From Lagopus muta (taxonomy: Eukaryota; Chordata; Aves; Galliformes; Phasianidae): 64,000 bases of DNA. This document shows positions 22,539-31,786 of this stretch, piece after piece (position 1 is the stretch's first letter; each line of letters opens with the position of its first letter). The notes beneath the pieces are model-generated. The model saw only the letters and a list, made by a program, of their open reading frames with translations, was not told the origin of the DNA and ran no database searches. The stretch spans positions 6,189,598 through 6,253,597 of the forward strand of contig NC_064471.1 of NCBI RefSeq assembly GCF_023343835.1, written 5' to 3'. The translations under genes and the position numbers were made by a program.

Positions 22539-24197
22539 ATGTTCAGACCAGTCTCCGGGTTTTCTTCTCGGTTTGTCAAACGTTTTTTGAATCCTGAATT
22601 AATAGTCATGTTGGTGTGCGTGTCATCAATTCTCCTGAATGTATTCCAATTCATTCGTAATAAGGGGAAGGAGTCTTCTCCAAAACTAGAGAATGATGAC
22701 TGGCAGGGGATATGGAGAGGTTTAGGAAAGGTCTTAGAAGCATGGGGACCCGCAGTGTCATGGGATTTTACTCTTGAACACCTGTGGGATCCTGAGAAAC
22801 TAAGCCAGTATTTGAGTCAGGGACTATGCGGCTTACATAAATCTAAGGAGGTACAACTTATTTGGGGTTTGGCTTGTGCTTACCGTGCCCTATATAATAC
22901 CATTCGGGAGAGAGAGAGTTTCCGAGCTGAGGTTCAAGCCAAAGGGGAAAATCCCCAAGTCAAATCTAATCAATCACAGGAGACACCAGTAACAATACCG
23001 GTTGCTCCTGTGGAGGGCAAGAAATGGAAACGAGTGTCTTCGCGTCTTGATCGAAAAAGAGAAGAAGAGGAGGAGGAGGAGGAAGATCCAGGCGAGGGGC
23101 CCTCCTCAGAACCACCACCATCGCGAAAGGCAAAAGCGAAAACTAAGAGACATGCAGAAGAGAGTGATGAAGAGGAAGTCTCTATTACTACTCGCCGGCC
23201 TCTAAAGATGACTGAAATCCAAGGTTCAAGAAAGGAGTTCACACGGCGCCTGAATGAAAGTATTGTTTCCTGGTTGGTTCGCTGTTGGGACAGTGGGGCC
23301 CATAGCTTGTCTCTGGATGGTAATGAAGCTCGCCAACTAGGTGCCATTGCCAGAGATCCAGCTATTGATAGAGGAATTAGTCGGTGTTCGGATGAGGCTG
23401 CCTCCCTCTGGGAACGAGTGTTAATAGCCGTGAAGGAAAAGTATCCCTTCAAAAATGGCTTGAAGATTGCAATGAAAAAATGGGATACAGTTGAAAAGGG
23501 TATCCAGTATTTGAGGGAAATAGGCGTGGTGGAAATGTTGTATGACCCTGACTTTGTTCCTAACCACCCACAACAAAACCGCGACCCTGAAAGAGTGAGG
23601 ACGACGCCTGAGATATGGCAGAAACTCGTGACAACAGCGCCGGACAAATATGCCGCTACACTAACGTCAGCATGTGACAGATACCAGGAACAACAGAGAA
23701 CACCCTTAGTTTATGAATTAATTCTTACGCTCCAAAACTATCAGCAGTTGCTATCCCCCATTCATGCTGCTGTAGCCGCTATCTCAAAAGTGACCGATCA
23801 ACTGAATGAAACGCGGGAGCAAATGTCTCAACTGATTAACCGTGACAAACCTGTAACAGTATCAGAGACGCTTGATGAAGATCAGGATAATCAAAAGAGT
23901 CTAATGAAGGAGATGAAGAAGATGATGAAATGTATGCAAGCCCACCTAGCTAAAGACGATGAACCTTCCTTCTCACGCGCACCATCAAAGATCTCAGCTG
24001 TTAGAAGCAAACGCTCTCCGGCTCAAGTAAGGAATAATACACCGCGAATTACCTTATGGTATTACCTACGTGACCATGGAGAAGACATGGGGAAGTGGCA
24101 CGGTCAACCTACTCCTGTACTACGAGCCCGGGTGAAAGAATTACAAAGCAGATCAACCACCAGTGCAGTTGCTCCAGTTACCACAGGTAATGAATAG
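22539..24197 (+). CDS. gag: ERVL copy 1 Gag (552 aa, open)
   Basis: Structural polyprotein of an endogenous ERVL-type retrovirus. The ATG at 22539 is the first in-frame ATG after the gap, and an open frame runs to UAG at 24195. A hydrophobic segment at residues 21-39 resembles a membrane anchor. A Lys/Glu-rich low-complexity region with an eight-Glu run lies at about 160-215. A conserved 'SWLVRCWDSGA' block sits at 244-254, and a Met/Lys-rich helix at about 455-468. There is no CCHC zinc knuckle, as is usual for ERVL/spuma-type Gag. The WDSGA block and an R-E-(I/L)-G-V block downstream are shared with the Gag of the 49-55 kb provirus, so the two are homologous. pol follows in the same frame after the single stop. 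I assigned Gag by position and this homology, not by a recognised capsid fold. Confidence 0.8.
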   Translation: MFRPVSGFSSRFVKRFLNPELIVMLVCVSSILLNVFQFIRNKGKESSPKLENDDWQGIWRGLGKVLEAWGPAVSWDFTLEHLWDPEKLSQYLSQGLCGLHKSKEVQLIWGLACAYRALYNTIRERESFRAEVQAKGENPQVKSNQSQETPVTIPVAPVEGKKWKRVSSRLDRKREEEEEEEEDPGEGPSSEPPPSRKAKAKTKRHAEESDEEEVSITTRRPLKMTEIQGSRKEFTRRLNESIVSWLVRCWDSGAHSLSLDGNEARQLGAIARDPAIDRGISRCSDEAASLWERVLIAVKEKYPFKNGLKIAMKKWDTVEKGIQYLREIGVVEMLYDPDFVPNHPQQNRDPERVRTTPEIWQKLVTTAPDKYAATLTSACDRYQEQQRTPLVYELILTLQNYQQLLSPIHAAVAAISKVTDQLNETREQMSQLINRDKPVTVSETLDEDQDNQKSLMKEMKKMMKCMQAHLAKDDEPSFSRAPSKISAVRSKRSPAQVRNNTPRITLWYYLRDHGEDMGKWHGQPTPVLRARVKELQSRSTTSAVAPVTTGNE

Positions 24198-24239
24198 AGG
24201 GGCCCTGCCCTCAGTCAGGGGGGGGAAAGGGATAATAGA
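24195..24239 (+). promoter_or_regulatory. Putative gag-pol UAG readthrough signal
   Basis: gag ends in UAG and pol continues in the same frame with no further stop. The next bases read AGGGGCCCTGCCC, a 7-base loop (TCAGTCA), then GGGGGGGG. CCCTGCCC can pair with the G-run at seven of eight positions, giving a hairpin just 3' of the stop. The same arrangement is kept in ERVL copy 2 (28614 onward), where the sequence differences do not remove the pairing. Gammaretroviruses use UAG readthrough with a 3' structure; use of this strategy here is an inference. Confidence 0.6.
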
Positions 24240-27200
24240 GTATATTGGACTGTGTGGATTCGATGGCCTGGCACATCAGAACCACTGAAATATAAGGCCC
24301 TGGTGGACACTGGTGCACAGTGCACTCTGATGCCCTCGAGTCACCAAGGGACAAAATCAATCCATATTTCTGGAGTGACCGGGGGCTCTCAAGAATTGAC
24401 TGTGTTGGAGGCTGAGATAAGCCTCACTGGTAAGGACTGGCAAAAACATCCTATTGTGACGGGCCCAGGGGCTCCATGTATACTAGGGATTGATTATCTC
24501 AGAAGGGGGCATTTCAAGGATCCTAAGGGGTATCGGTGGGCCTTTGGAATAGCTGCTGTGGATGCAGACAACATTAAGCAGCTGTCTGTTTTGCCTGGCC
24601 TGTCAGAAGATCCATCTGTTGTGGGGCTGCTGCGAGTAAAAGAGCAACAGGTACCGATTGCTACAAAAACGGTGCACAGGCGGCAGTACCGCACCAACAG
24701 GGATTCTTTGCTCCCCATTCATAAGTTAATTCGTCAGCTAGAGAGCCAGGGAGTGATCAGCAAAACTCACTCGCCTTTTAACAGCCCCATATGGCCAGTG
24801 CGTAAAGCCAGTGGAGAATGGAGGCTGACGGTGGACTACCGTGGCCTGAATGAAGTCACACCCCCACTGAGTGCTGCTGTGCCGGACATGTTAGAACTCC
24901 AGTATGAACTGGAGTCAAAAGCGGCCAAATGGTATGCCACCATTGACATTGCTAATGCCTTCTTTTCCATCCCTTTGGCCAAAGAATGTAAGCCACAGTT
25001 CGCTTTCACATGGAGGGGCATTCAGTATACCTGGAACCGTTTGCCCCAGGGGTGGAAACACAGCCCGACCATTTGCCATGGGTTGATCCAAACTGTATTG
25101 GAACAAGGCAGCGCTCCTGAGCACCTGCAGTACATTGATGACATCATTGTGTGGGGCGATACAGCAGAAGATGTCTTTACAAAAGGAGAGCGAATGATCC
25201 AAATTCTTCTGAGTGCTGGTTTTGCTATTAAGCGAAGCAAAGTGAAAGGACCTGCCCAGGAAATTCAGTTCCTAGGTATAAAGTGGCAAGATGGCCGTCG
25301 TCACATCCCGACAGACGTGATCGACAAAATCACTGCCATGTCTCCCCCCACTAGCAAAAGAGAGACACAATCTTTTCTGGGTGCAGTGGGCTTTTGGAGA
25401 ATGCACGTTCCAAACTACAGCCTCATTGTAAGCCCCCTTTATTATGTGACACGAATGAGAAATGAGTTTACATGGGGCCCTGAGCAGCAGCAGGCTTTTG
25501 AACAGATTAAACAGGAGATAGCCCGTGCCGTGGCCCTAGGGCCAGTACGGACGGGACAGGGTATAAAGAACATCCTCTATACCGCTGCTGGAGAGAACGG
25601 TCCCACTTGGAGTTTGTGGCAAAGAGCCTCAGGAGAGACACGAGGCCGACCCCTGGGATTCTGGAGTCGGGCGTACAGAGGGTCTGAAGAGCACTACACT
25701 CCAACTGAAAAGGAGATCTTAGCTGCATATGAGGGGGTTCGGGCTGCTTCCGAAGTAGTCGGTACTGAAACACAGCTCCTTCTGGCACCTCGACTGCCAG
25801 TGCTGAACTGGATGTTTAAAGGAAAGGTTCCCTCCACCCATCATGCTACTGATGCCACTTGGAGTAAGTGGATTGCGTTGATTACACAGCGAGCGCGGAT
25901 GGGGAACCTCAGCCGTCCAGGAATCCTAGAAGTCATCATGGACTGGCCTGAAGGTAAAAAGTTTGGAACACCACCAGGAGAAGAAGTATCACGTGCTAAA
26001 GAAGCCCCACCATACAATGAACTACCAGAGAATGAAAAGAAATATGCCCTGTTCACAGATGGATCGTGTCGTATTGTGGGAAAGCATCGCAGATGGAAAT
26101 CTGCTGTGTGGAGCCCCACACGGCGAGTTGCAGAGGCCACTGAAGGGAAAGGAGAATCGAGCCAATTTGCAGAGGTAAAGGCTGTCCAACTGGCCTTAGA
26201 TGTCGCTGAGCGGGAGAGGTGGCCAATGCTCTATCTTTACACTGACTCGTGGATGGTAGCAAATGCCTTATGGGGGTGGTTACAGCAGTGGGAGCAAAAT
26301 AACTGGCAAAGAAGGGGTAAACCTATTTGGGCTGCTGAACTGTGGAAAGACATTGCTGCCCGAACAAAGACTATGGTTGTAATGGTGCGCCATGTAGATG
26401 CTCATGTGCCCAAGAGTCGGGCTACTGAAGAACAGCAAAATAACCATCAGGTAGATCGAGCTGCCAGAATTGAGGTGGCTCAAATAGACCTGGACTGGCA
26501 GAACAAGGGTGAATTATTTCTAGCTCGATGGGCCCATGAGACCTCAGGTCATCAAGGGAGAGATGCAACATACAAATGGGCTAGAGACCGAGGGGTGGAC
26601 TTAACTATGGATGCCATTGCACAGGTTATTCATAACTGTGAAACATGTGCCATCATCAAACAAGCCAAGAGGATGAAACCCCTCTGGGAGGAAGGGCGAT
26701 GGCAAAAGTACAAATATGGGGAGGCATGGCAGGTTGATTATATCACCTTGCCACGATCTCGCAATGGTAAGCATTATGTGCTTACTATGGTGGAGGCAAC
26801 CACTGGGTGGCTCGAAACATATGCAGTACCCCATGCTACCGCCCGAAACACCATACTGGGTCTCGAGAAACAAGTCCTGTGGCGACATGGCACCCCAGAA
26901 AGGATTGAGTCAGATAATGGGACTCATTTCAAAAATTCTCTTGTAAATACTTGGGCCAAAGATCATGGCATCGAGTGGATTTACCATATTCCCTATCATG
27001 CACCAGCCTCTGGTAAAATTGAACGATACAATGGATTGTTAAAAACGATGCTAAAAGCACTGGGTGGCGGAACATTTAAGCACTGGGAGAAGCATTTGGC
27101 AGAAGCCACCTGGCTAGTCAATACCAGAGGATCTATCAATCGTGATGGTCCTAACCAATCCAGTTCCCTACATACCGTAGAGGGAGATAAAGTCCCTGTT

Positions 27201-27383
27201 GTACATGTAAAGAACATGTTAGGAAAGGCAGTTTGGGTTCTTCCAGCTTCTGGAAAGGGCAAACCTCTCCGTGGTACAGTTTTTGCCCAGGGACCAGGAT
27301 CCACTTGGTGGGTAATGCAGAAGAATGGGGATGTCCAGTGTGTACCACAAGGAAACTTGATGGCAGGGGAGTGCAGTTACTAA
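24198..27383 (+). CDS. pol: ERVL copy 1 Pol: PR-RT-RNase H-IN (open)
   Basis: Replication polyprotein, 1061 codons if entered by readthrough; the first ATG is at 24252 (numbering below counts from it). Protease DTGAQC is at 19-24. In the RT the first catalytic Asp is D232 (IDIANAFF), LPQG is at 264-267 and YIDD at 294-297. RNase H has D603 (FTDGS), E641, D665 (YTDSW) and D735. The integrase zinc site is H762/H767 with C796/C799, and the catalytic triad is D829, D888 and E924 with 35 residues between the last two. All catalytic residues are present and there is no internal stop. The protein ends with an integrase C-terminal domain; there is no dUTPase, and no env follows. The 'LPQGWKHSPTICH' RT block and the lack of env place it near ERVL (class III). 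Whether it is transcribed is unknown. Confidence 0.92.
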   Translation, partial: RGPALSQGGERDNRVYWTVWIRWPGTSEPLKYKALVDTGAQCTLMPSSHQGTKSIHISGVTGGSQELTVLEAEISLTGKDWQKHPIVTGPGAPCILGIDYLRRGHFKDPKGYRWAFGIAAVDADNIKQLSVLPGLSEDPSVVGLLRVKEQQVPIATKTVHRRQYRTNRDSLLPIHKLIRQLESQGVISKTHSPFNSPIWPVRKASGEWRLTVDYRGLNEVTPPLSAAVPDMLELQYELESKAAKWYATIDIANAFFSIPLAKECKPQFAFTWRGIQYTWNRLPQGWKHSPTICHGLIQTVLEQGSAPEHLQYIDDIIVWGDTAEDVFTKGERMIQILLSAGFAIKRSKVKGPAQEIQFLGIKWQDGRRHIPTDVIDKITAMSPPTSKRETQSFLGAVGFWRMHVPNYSLIVSPLYYVTRMRNEFTWGPEQQQAFEQIKQEIARAVALGPVRTGQGIKNILYTAAGENGPTWSLWQRASGETRGRPLGFWSRAYRGSEEHYTPTEKEILAAYEGVRAASEVVGTETQLLLAPRLPVLNWMFKGKVPSTHHATDATWSKWIALITQRARMGNLSRPGILEVIMDWPEGKKFGTPPGEEVSRAKEAPPYNELPENEKKYALFTDGSCRIVGKHRRWKSAVWSPTRRVAEATEGKGESSQFAEVKAVQLALDVAERERWPMLYLYTDSWMVANALWGWLQQWEQNNWQRRGKPIWAAELWKDIAARTKTMVVMVRHVDAHVPKSRATEEQQNNHQVDRAARIEVAQIDLDWQNKGELFLARWAHETSGHQGRDATYKWARDRGVDLTMDAIAQVIHNCETCAIIKQAKRMKPLWEEGRWQKYKYGEAWQVDYITLPRSRNGKHYVLTMVEATTGWLETYAVPHATARNTILGLEKQVLWRHGTPERIESDNGTHFKNSLVNTWAKDHGIEWIYHIPYHAPASGKIERYNGLLKTMLKALGGGTFKHWEKHLAEATWLVNTRGSINRDGPNQSSSLHTVEGDKVPVVHVKNMLGKAVWVLPASGKGKPLRGTVFAQGPGSTWWVMQKNGDVQCVPQGNLMAGECSY

Positions 27384-27482
27384 TTCTATGTATATGTATA
27401 TAGCCATGTGTGCATTTTAATCATTTTTTGTTTGTTTGTATATATGTATATATATTTTAAGCATGATGTAACGATGTAGAAT

Positions 27483-27493
27483 AAGGGGTGGAA
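27483..27493 (+). promoter_or_regulatory. Polypurine tract of ERVL copy 1
   Basis: AAGGGGTGGAA lies directly before the LTR start TGTCATGG. An identical tract precedes the LTR of copy 2 at 39974, which fixes both LTR starts. Confidence 0.85.
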
Positions 27494-27798
27494 TGTCATG
27501 GTTCTATGTTTTTTGTTTTTTGCTTTTGTTTTTGGGTTTCAGTATTCCACATCAAAACATCATGTAGTGTACGGGGCATTAAAGTGTCACTGCCCCAATT
27601 CCAAGTACCTATCCCTGTACATTACAGAAGTCACGGGATCTGACCCTTCCGGGTGGGGGGGGGCGCTCTCTTGCTGCCTTGCAGTGGGTGCTGGAGGGTG
27701 CTTTCCTAGCCGTTCCAAGCTTTTCAGGTTTGAATCGGTCCCGGGAACTCTCTCTCTCTCAGATGATGATGTCACGGGATCTGACCCTTCCGGAAATC
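27494..27798 (+). mobile_element. Truncated 3' LTR of ERVL copy 1
   Basis: It begins TGTCATGG after the polypurine tract. The first 80 bases can be aligned with the LTR of copy 2 (39985), and the first 270 match the inverted LTR next door almost base for base. After the CT run at about 27752-27762 the similarity stops and a 22-base string (GTCACGGGATCTGACCCTTCC and following) is repeated from earlier in the same LTR. The expected R/U5 part and poly(A) region are missing, so this LTR is truncated or rearranged at its junction with 27799. Confidence 0.75.
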
Positions 27799-28296
27799 TG
27801 TCACGGATTTGACCAGATCAATCTATGTCCGTGACAGGGGCGACAGGCCTCTGCCCTCCCCCCCCCCCCCCCCACCCCAGTCCCACAAAAATGGGAAGGA
27901 AGGAAGGGAGGAAAAGAACAGCGGCAACAATCTATGGAGGAAAACTTATTTTACTATAATATTGGAATACAAGATAACACAATAGATACAATTTAATTGC
28001 AATTGAGATTAATAAATCAGACAAGATGAGAGAGAGAGAGTTCCCGGGACCGAGTCAAACCTGAAAAGCTTGGAACGGCTAGGAAAGCACCCTCCAGCAC
28101 CCACTGCTAGGCAGCAAGAGCGCGCCCCCCCCATCCGGAAGGGTCAGATCCCGTGACTTCTGTAATGTACAGGGATAGGTAGCTGGGATTGGGGCAGTGA
28201 CACTTTAATGCCCCGTACACTACATGATGTTTTGATGTGGAATACTGAAACCCAAAATAAAACAAACAAACAAACAAAAAACGTAGAACCATGACA
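27799..28296 (-). mobile_element. Inverted solo LTR of the same ERVL subfamily
   Basis: On the - strand it begins TGTCATGG (28296) and ends TCCGTGACA (27799), giving a 498-bp LTR with TGTCA/TGACA terminal repeats. Its U3 is nearly identical to the adjacent + strand LTR. After the CT run it continues into an AT-rich part containing AGTAAAATAA and a C/G homopolymer (27858-27873), corresponding to the R/U5 of the copy 2 LTR. The flanks (AAATC on the left, ATGAG on the right) do not form a target duplication, so simple insertion is not supported. Confidence 0.7.
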
Positions 28297-28616
28297 ATGA
28301 GGAACAGAATTCCCAAAACAGCCTACTTGAGGGGCTAGCCAACTTGATTTCCTCCCAGTCAGTGTCATCCAACGTCTCAGCTATCAAAAGAAGACGTCCT
28401 CCTGCTCGAACAAGTGACAACAGTAAGACCACGTCACGTTTTGCCTTGTGGCATTACCTACGCGACCATGGAGAAGATATGAAGAAGTGGCATAAGCAAC
28501 CTACTCCTGCACTTCAAGCAAGGGTAAAAGAGTTACAAGACAAATCAACCACCAAGGTGAACTTCTCCAGAAAGGTGATTGCTCCAGTTGCTGCAGACAA
28601 CAGAGGTAACAAATAG
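28297..28616 (+). pseudogene. gag: ERVL copy 2 gag, 3' fragment
   Basis: Only the last part of gag remains, starting at the edge of the inverted LTR. From 28344 to the UAG at 28614 it is open and matches the end of copy 1 Gag, including the 'YLRDHGEDM.KWH' block. The first 50-80 bases after the LTR do not line up with copy 1. The bulk of gag, the leader and the 5' LTR are missing. Confidence 0.8.
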
Positions 28617-28906
28617 AGGGGCCCTGCCCCCAGCCAGGGGGGGGAAAGGGATAATAGAGTTTATTGGACTGTGTGGATTAGATGGCCTGGTACATCAGAA
28701 CCACAGAAATATAAGGCCCTGGTGGATACTGGTGCACAGTGCACTCTAATGCCCTCGAGTCACCAAGGGACAAAATCAATTTATATTCATGGGGTGACAG
28801 GAGGTTCCCAAGAACTGACTATGTTGGAGGCCGAAATCAGCCTCACTGGTAAAGACTGGCAAAAGCACCCTATTGTGTCTGGCCCAGGGGCTCCATGTAT
28901 TCTTGG
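28617..28906 (+). pseudogene. pol: ERVL copy 2 pol, first part (protease), split by provirus
   Basis: In frame with the preceding gag UAG, as in copy 1, this encodes the protease with DTGAQC and runs to 'GAPCILG'. At 28907 it is interrupted by the LTR of the - strand provirus. The reading resumes after 37036, with TCTTGG duplicated at both edges (28901-28906 and 37037-37042). Confidence 0.9.
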
Positions 28907-29148
28907 TGTTGCCGTTCGAGCCCGTTTCGAATTTCCCGGGAGACCGCAGCTTGGCCAATTACCGAGGCGACACCAATATGATGAGCAGCAAATGGCGTTT
29001 ATTACCCGTATACACTACCTTATATAGCCTAATTACTTCGTCTACGCCCCCAAGGGCCCACATCACACATCAATCATTAGAGCAGGGAGGGAGCTTAACA
29101 CATCAGACCCCGCGGGGGGGTCTCGCAGTTTCGCAGTTGCTGACAACA
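28907..29148 (-). mobile_element. 3' LTR of the nested provirus (242 bp)
   Basis: It matches 36795-37036 except for one transition (near 29034) and a CC/GG change in the GGGCCC/GGGGGC string. On the - strand it carries TATATAAGG (29018-29026), then AATAAA (28998-29003) and a GCCATTTGCTGC..ATTGGTGT stretch typical of the U3/R boundary of avian leukosis-type LTRs. Confidence 0.93.
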
Positions 29149-29563
29149 TCTCCCCCTCTCCATGCTCAAGAAAGCATACTACAACTCGAGAGGACCCTAA
29201 CCGCGTACACCCCGAAATCCCCGCATTGCGCCTATACATGCCATTGTCCTCTCGGGTAAGCCTTGCCCCGTTACAACCCGATTCGCAAAATATCCTATCC
29301 TAATAACCCTATAACTTATATAACACTATATAACTTATAACCCTATATAACCTTATAACTTATATGCTTATATACTTATAACCTTATAACTTAATGAGCT
29401 ATATACTTATATAACCTTATAACCTTATATAACTTTATAACTTAACTTAACTTATATACTTATAACTTAATGACAATCTATTATCTTAACAATCCTAAAA
29501 TCTTAATATCTTATATAAGTTCTACCTTAACGTTACAACCGTCTATCAGCCTTAAGATAAGTC
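29149..29563 (-). repeat. Polypurine tract and AT-rich tandem region between env and 3' LTR
   Basis: GGAGAGGGGGAGA (- strand, 29149-29161) is the polypurine tract touching the LTR. From about 29283 to 29520 the sequence is an irregular array of TTATAACC / CTTATATA units on the + strand, far more AT-rich than the rest of the provirus. No frame is open in it. It occupies the place where exogenous avian retroviruses carry the 3' non-coding region with direct repeats. Confidence 0.75.
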
Positions 29564-31786
29564 TTACAAAAAACGATGCAGTGTATCCCTATTTAATGCT
29601 AAATCAAGCTGGGACACTTGCTTTAGCAAGCGCCATGTCTTTATATATAATATAACTATAAAAACCAAGCATAATAGTATCAGACCTAATATAACAACTA
29701 CCGGATGTAGTACAGAGTTAAATATTCCTGTAGCTGTGGGAGACCAACCGAAAAGAACCTCCCACCAATGATGTTCTCCAGCTTTCATTACTCTTTCCAA
29801 GATGCGATGTATCTTTTTCACGTCATGATGAACAGTAATCAAGGTCTTTTGTCCGTTGTCTTTGATGCGTTCTAATAGTCGATGCAGATCGTCATGTTGT
29901 AGAAGCTCCTTTACCAAAGCGAGATTCATTCCAATCAGCGCTGGACGCAAATCTTTGATCAGGGTGTAATTGAACTGCAAAAGCTGATATGAAGTAACAG
30001 GAACTGTATAGTTAAAATCACATCCTAAAATATTGATAAAATTGCAAACACAAAGATTTGAGTGATTGGCAGTATCAACAATCATATCCCCTATTTGTAT
30101 GGAGTCGCAATGAGTTCTGATGCAAGCACATCCTTTTCCAATATAGACAAGCATTGATTTGAACATCCTACCAGGCTGGACCTCAAAGTGGCAGATATTT
30201 TGTTCAGTGTCAAAACAGATATCTTGGGTCTCAAATGTATTACTTTCACAAATAAATCCTTGTTGTTCTCGCATGGCACATGAACTAACGTCCACAGTTT
30301 GCCATTTCTCATTCTTTTGAAGAGCCCATATCCGATGTTCAATTGGATACAGAGTAGTCTCACCATGATTTAATCCTAGAGCTACGATTGGATATATCGT
30401 GTATACTGAAGCATTACTTATCATCAAAACAAAAGCCACGGCATAATTGGTGACAGGATCATAAGTGAAGTTAACTAAATGCCACCATGATTGAAATTTT
30501 CTTTCAAACCTATTTGCATTGTCCCAAATTACTTTTCTAATTTCAGTGGGTATAGTGCCATCCTCACCTTCTCTCACGATTGTCGCTGCTATAAACTGCA
30601 TCCACATCTGGGCCTGAATGCAACTGAGGGCTAAAGAAGTATTACCTTGGACTGCTGAAAGCGCATCCATAATCAGCAGATGATCTCTCCTATCTATCTT
30701 TTCCCATTGCGGTAACACATCTGATAAAAGCCATTGGCTTGTTCCTAAACCTGATAGAGACGACTGTAGAGGATGTTGCAATTCACGTATATTACTTGTA
30801 ATGGCATTCAATTTACTCATGAGTATTTCAGTGTCTATACTGTTTAAGACTCCTAAACCTGTTCCCAGAATACCAGAAACATCTCTTTTTGCTCTTCTAG
30901 GTGTATCAAGTGCCTGTCGATGAAGCCATGCCGACCATCCGGCATATGACATGCTTAAAAATAATGCACAATCTGGTTTAATAGTTGACACATTAGTCTG
31001 CAATAATAGCATCACTCGTTTAAGGGACCATGTTGGATTAAAGATCACCTGACGCTGACCTGTGTTCTTTATGGCGTACGGCCCAATTTGATAAATTTGT
31101 GGGGAGATAACACTCTCCAGTCTCCTAGTGGGAGTTGTATATGGGACATCAGTTGTTTGTTGACTAAAGAGATCCACCTTGAATTTAAAAGATCGTCCTA
31201 AGGTGTCTTGTGTCCAAAGGCATGTTATCATTACAGGTTGGGTCAGGACGAAATTATACTGGCAATCTCCCTGTTCAATAACACAGGATTTACGATCCCT
31301 TACGCCTGATATAACATCTGTTTTCGAAATTTGAGTGGCCTTCTTATACTGAGATCCATTTACCATCCAACATTTTACTTCTATATTCTGCCCTGGTTTT
31401 CCCCAAATTCGTGGAGATCTGGTAGCATTATCCCATCCCCATTCACTTTTGTCATACGGTCTGTTTTCATGTAACACCACGGTCAGCAAAGTCAAATTAT
31501 TTACCGGTCCCATCATTCCTGTATATTCCTTACGACCATACCGTAAATCACTGATAGTTATACCCTCTCCAGGAGAAATAGCTGTAAACAACAAAAACAC
31601 ACAGATAACAACACAGGAGAGATTGATCTCGTCGTTATCAGTGGCTCCTTGTCTGTTTCCTTTCCCGAGGCGGGCTTCGGTCGTGGCTTCGGTCGAGGGT
31701 TCGGTGTTTTTTCTTGACGAGTTCCAAACAGCAATGCCTAAAAACAAAGCACTCAGTTCTTGATTATTTCTCTGCTTTTCCATCAT
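29564..31786 (-). CDS. env: Envelope glycoprotein, 740 aa, open and atypical
   Basis: Env of the nested provirus: a surface/transmembrane glycoprotein expected on membranes and virions. M1 at 31786 is followed by a long polar leader and a hydrophobic signal core at about residues 57-70. A furin-type site RRAKR lies at 297-301. Directly after it is a Gly-rich hydrophobic segment (SGILGTGLG) and then a heptad-like helix at about 313-345. Ten or so N-glycosylation sequons occur (for example N97, N120, N265, N439, N592). The membrane anchor is at about 694-716, with a short tail of about 24 residues. The surface part is short (about 225 residues) and the membrane subunit long (about 440). That subunit has many Cys (389, 503, 513, 524, 532, 553, 555, 560, 579, 581, 589) but no CX6CC motif. 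This differs from alpharetroviral Env, so a different Env class acquired by recombination is likely. No stop or frameshift is present. Confidence 0.85.
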   Translation of the reverse strand: MMEKQRNNQELSALFLGIAVWNSSRKNTEPSTEATTEARLGKGNRQGATDNDEINLSCVVICVFLLFTAISPGEGITISDLRYGRKEYTGMMGPVNNLTLLTVVLHENRPYDKSEWGWDNATRSPRIWGKPGQNIEVKCWMVNGSQYKKATQISKTDVISGVRDRKSCVIEQGDCQYNFVLTQPVMITCLWTQDTLGRSFKFKVDLFSQQTTDVPYTTPTRRLESVISPQIYQIGPYAIKNTGQRQVIFNPTWSLKRVMLLLQTNVSTIKPDCALFLSMSYAGWSAWLHRQALDTPRRAKRDVSGILGTGLGVLNSIDTEILMSKLNAITSNIRELQHPLQSSLSGLGTSQWLLSDVLPQWEKIDRRDHLLIMDALSAVQGNTSLALSCIQAQMWMQFIAATIVREGEDGTIPTEIRKVIWDNANRFERKFQSWWHLVNFTYDPVTNYAVAFVLMISNASVYTIYPIVALGLNHGETTLYPIEHRIWALQKNEKWQTVDVSSCAMREQQGFICESNTFETQDICFDTEQNICHFEVQPGRMFKSMLVYIGKGCACIRTHCDSIQIGDMIVDTANHSNLCVCNFINILGCDFNYTVPVTSYQLLQFNYTLIKDLRPALIGMNLALVKELLQHDDLHRLLERIKDNGQKTLITVHHDVKKIHRILERVMKAGEHHWWEVLFGWSPTATGIFNSVLHPVVVILGLILLCLVFIVILYIKTWRLLKQVSQLDLALNRDTLHRFL

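Noticed and set aside
22970..23647. 225-codon open frame on the - strand
   Set aside because: Exactly antisense to the ERVL gag, with Ser/Arg-rich low-complexity composition caused by the Glu/Lys run on the + strand.
27799..28296. Simple insertion of an inverted solo LTR
   Set aside because: The flanks do not carry a target duplication and the neighbouring + LTR is truncated exactly at the edge, so a rearrangement or misassembly fits better.
29283..29520. CRISPR-like or satellite array
   Set aside because: Units are irregular AT-rich words without spacers, located inside a retroviral 3' non-coding region of a vertebrate genome.
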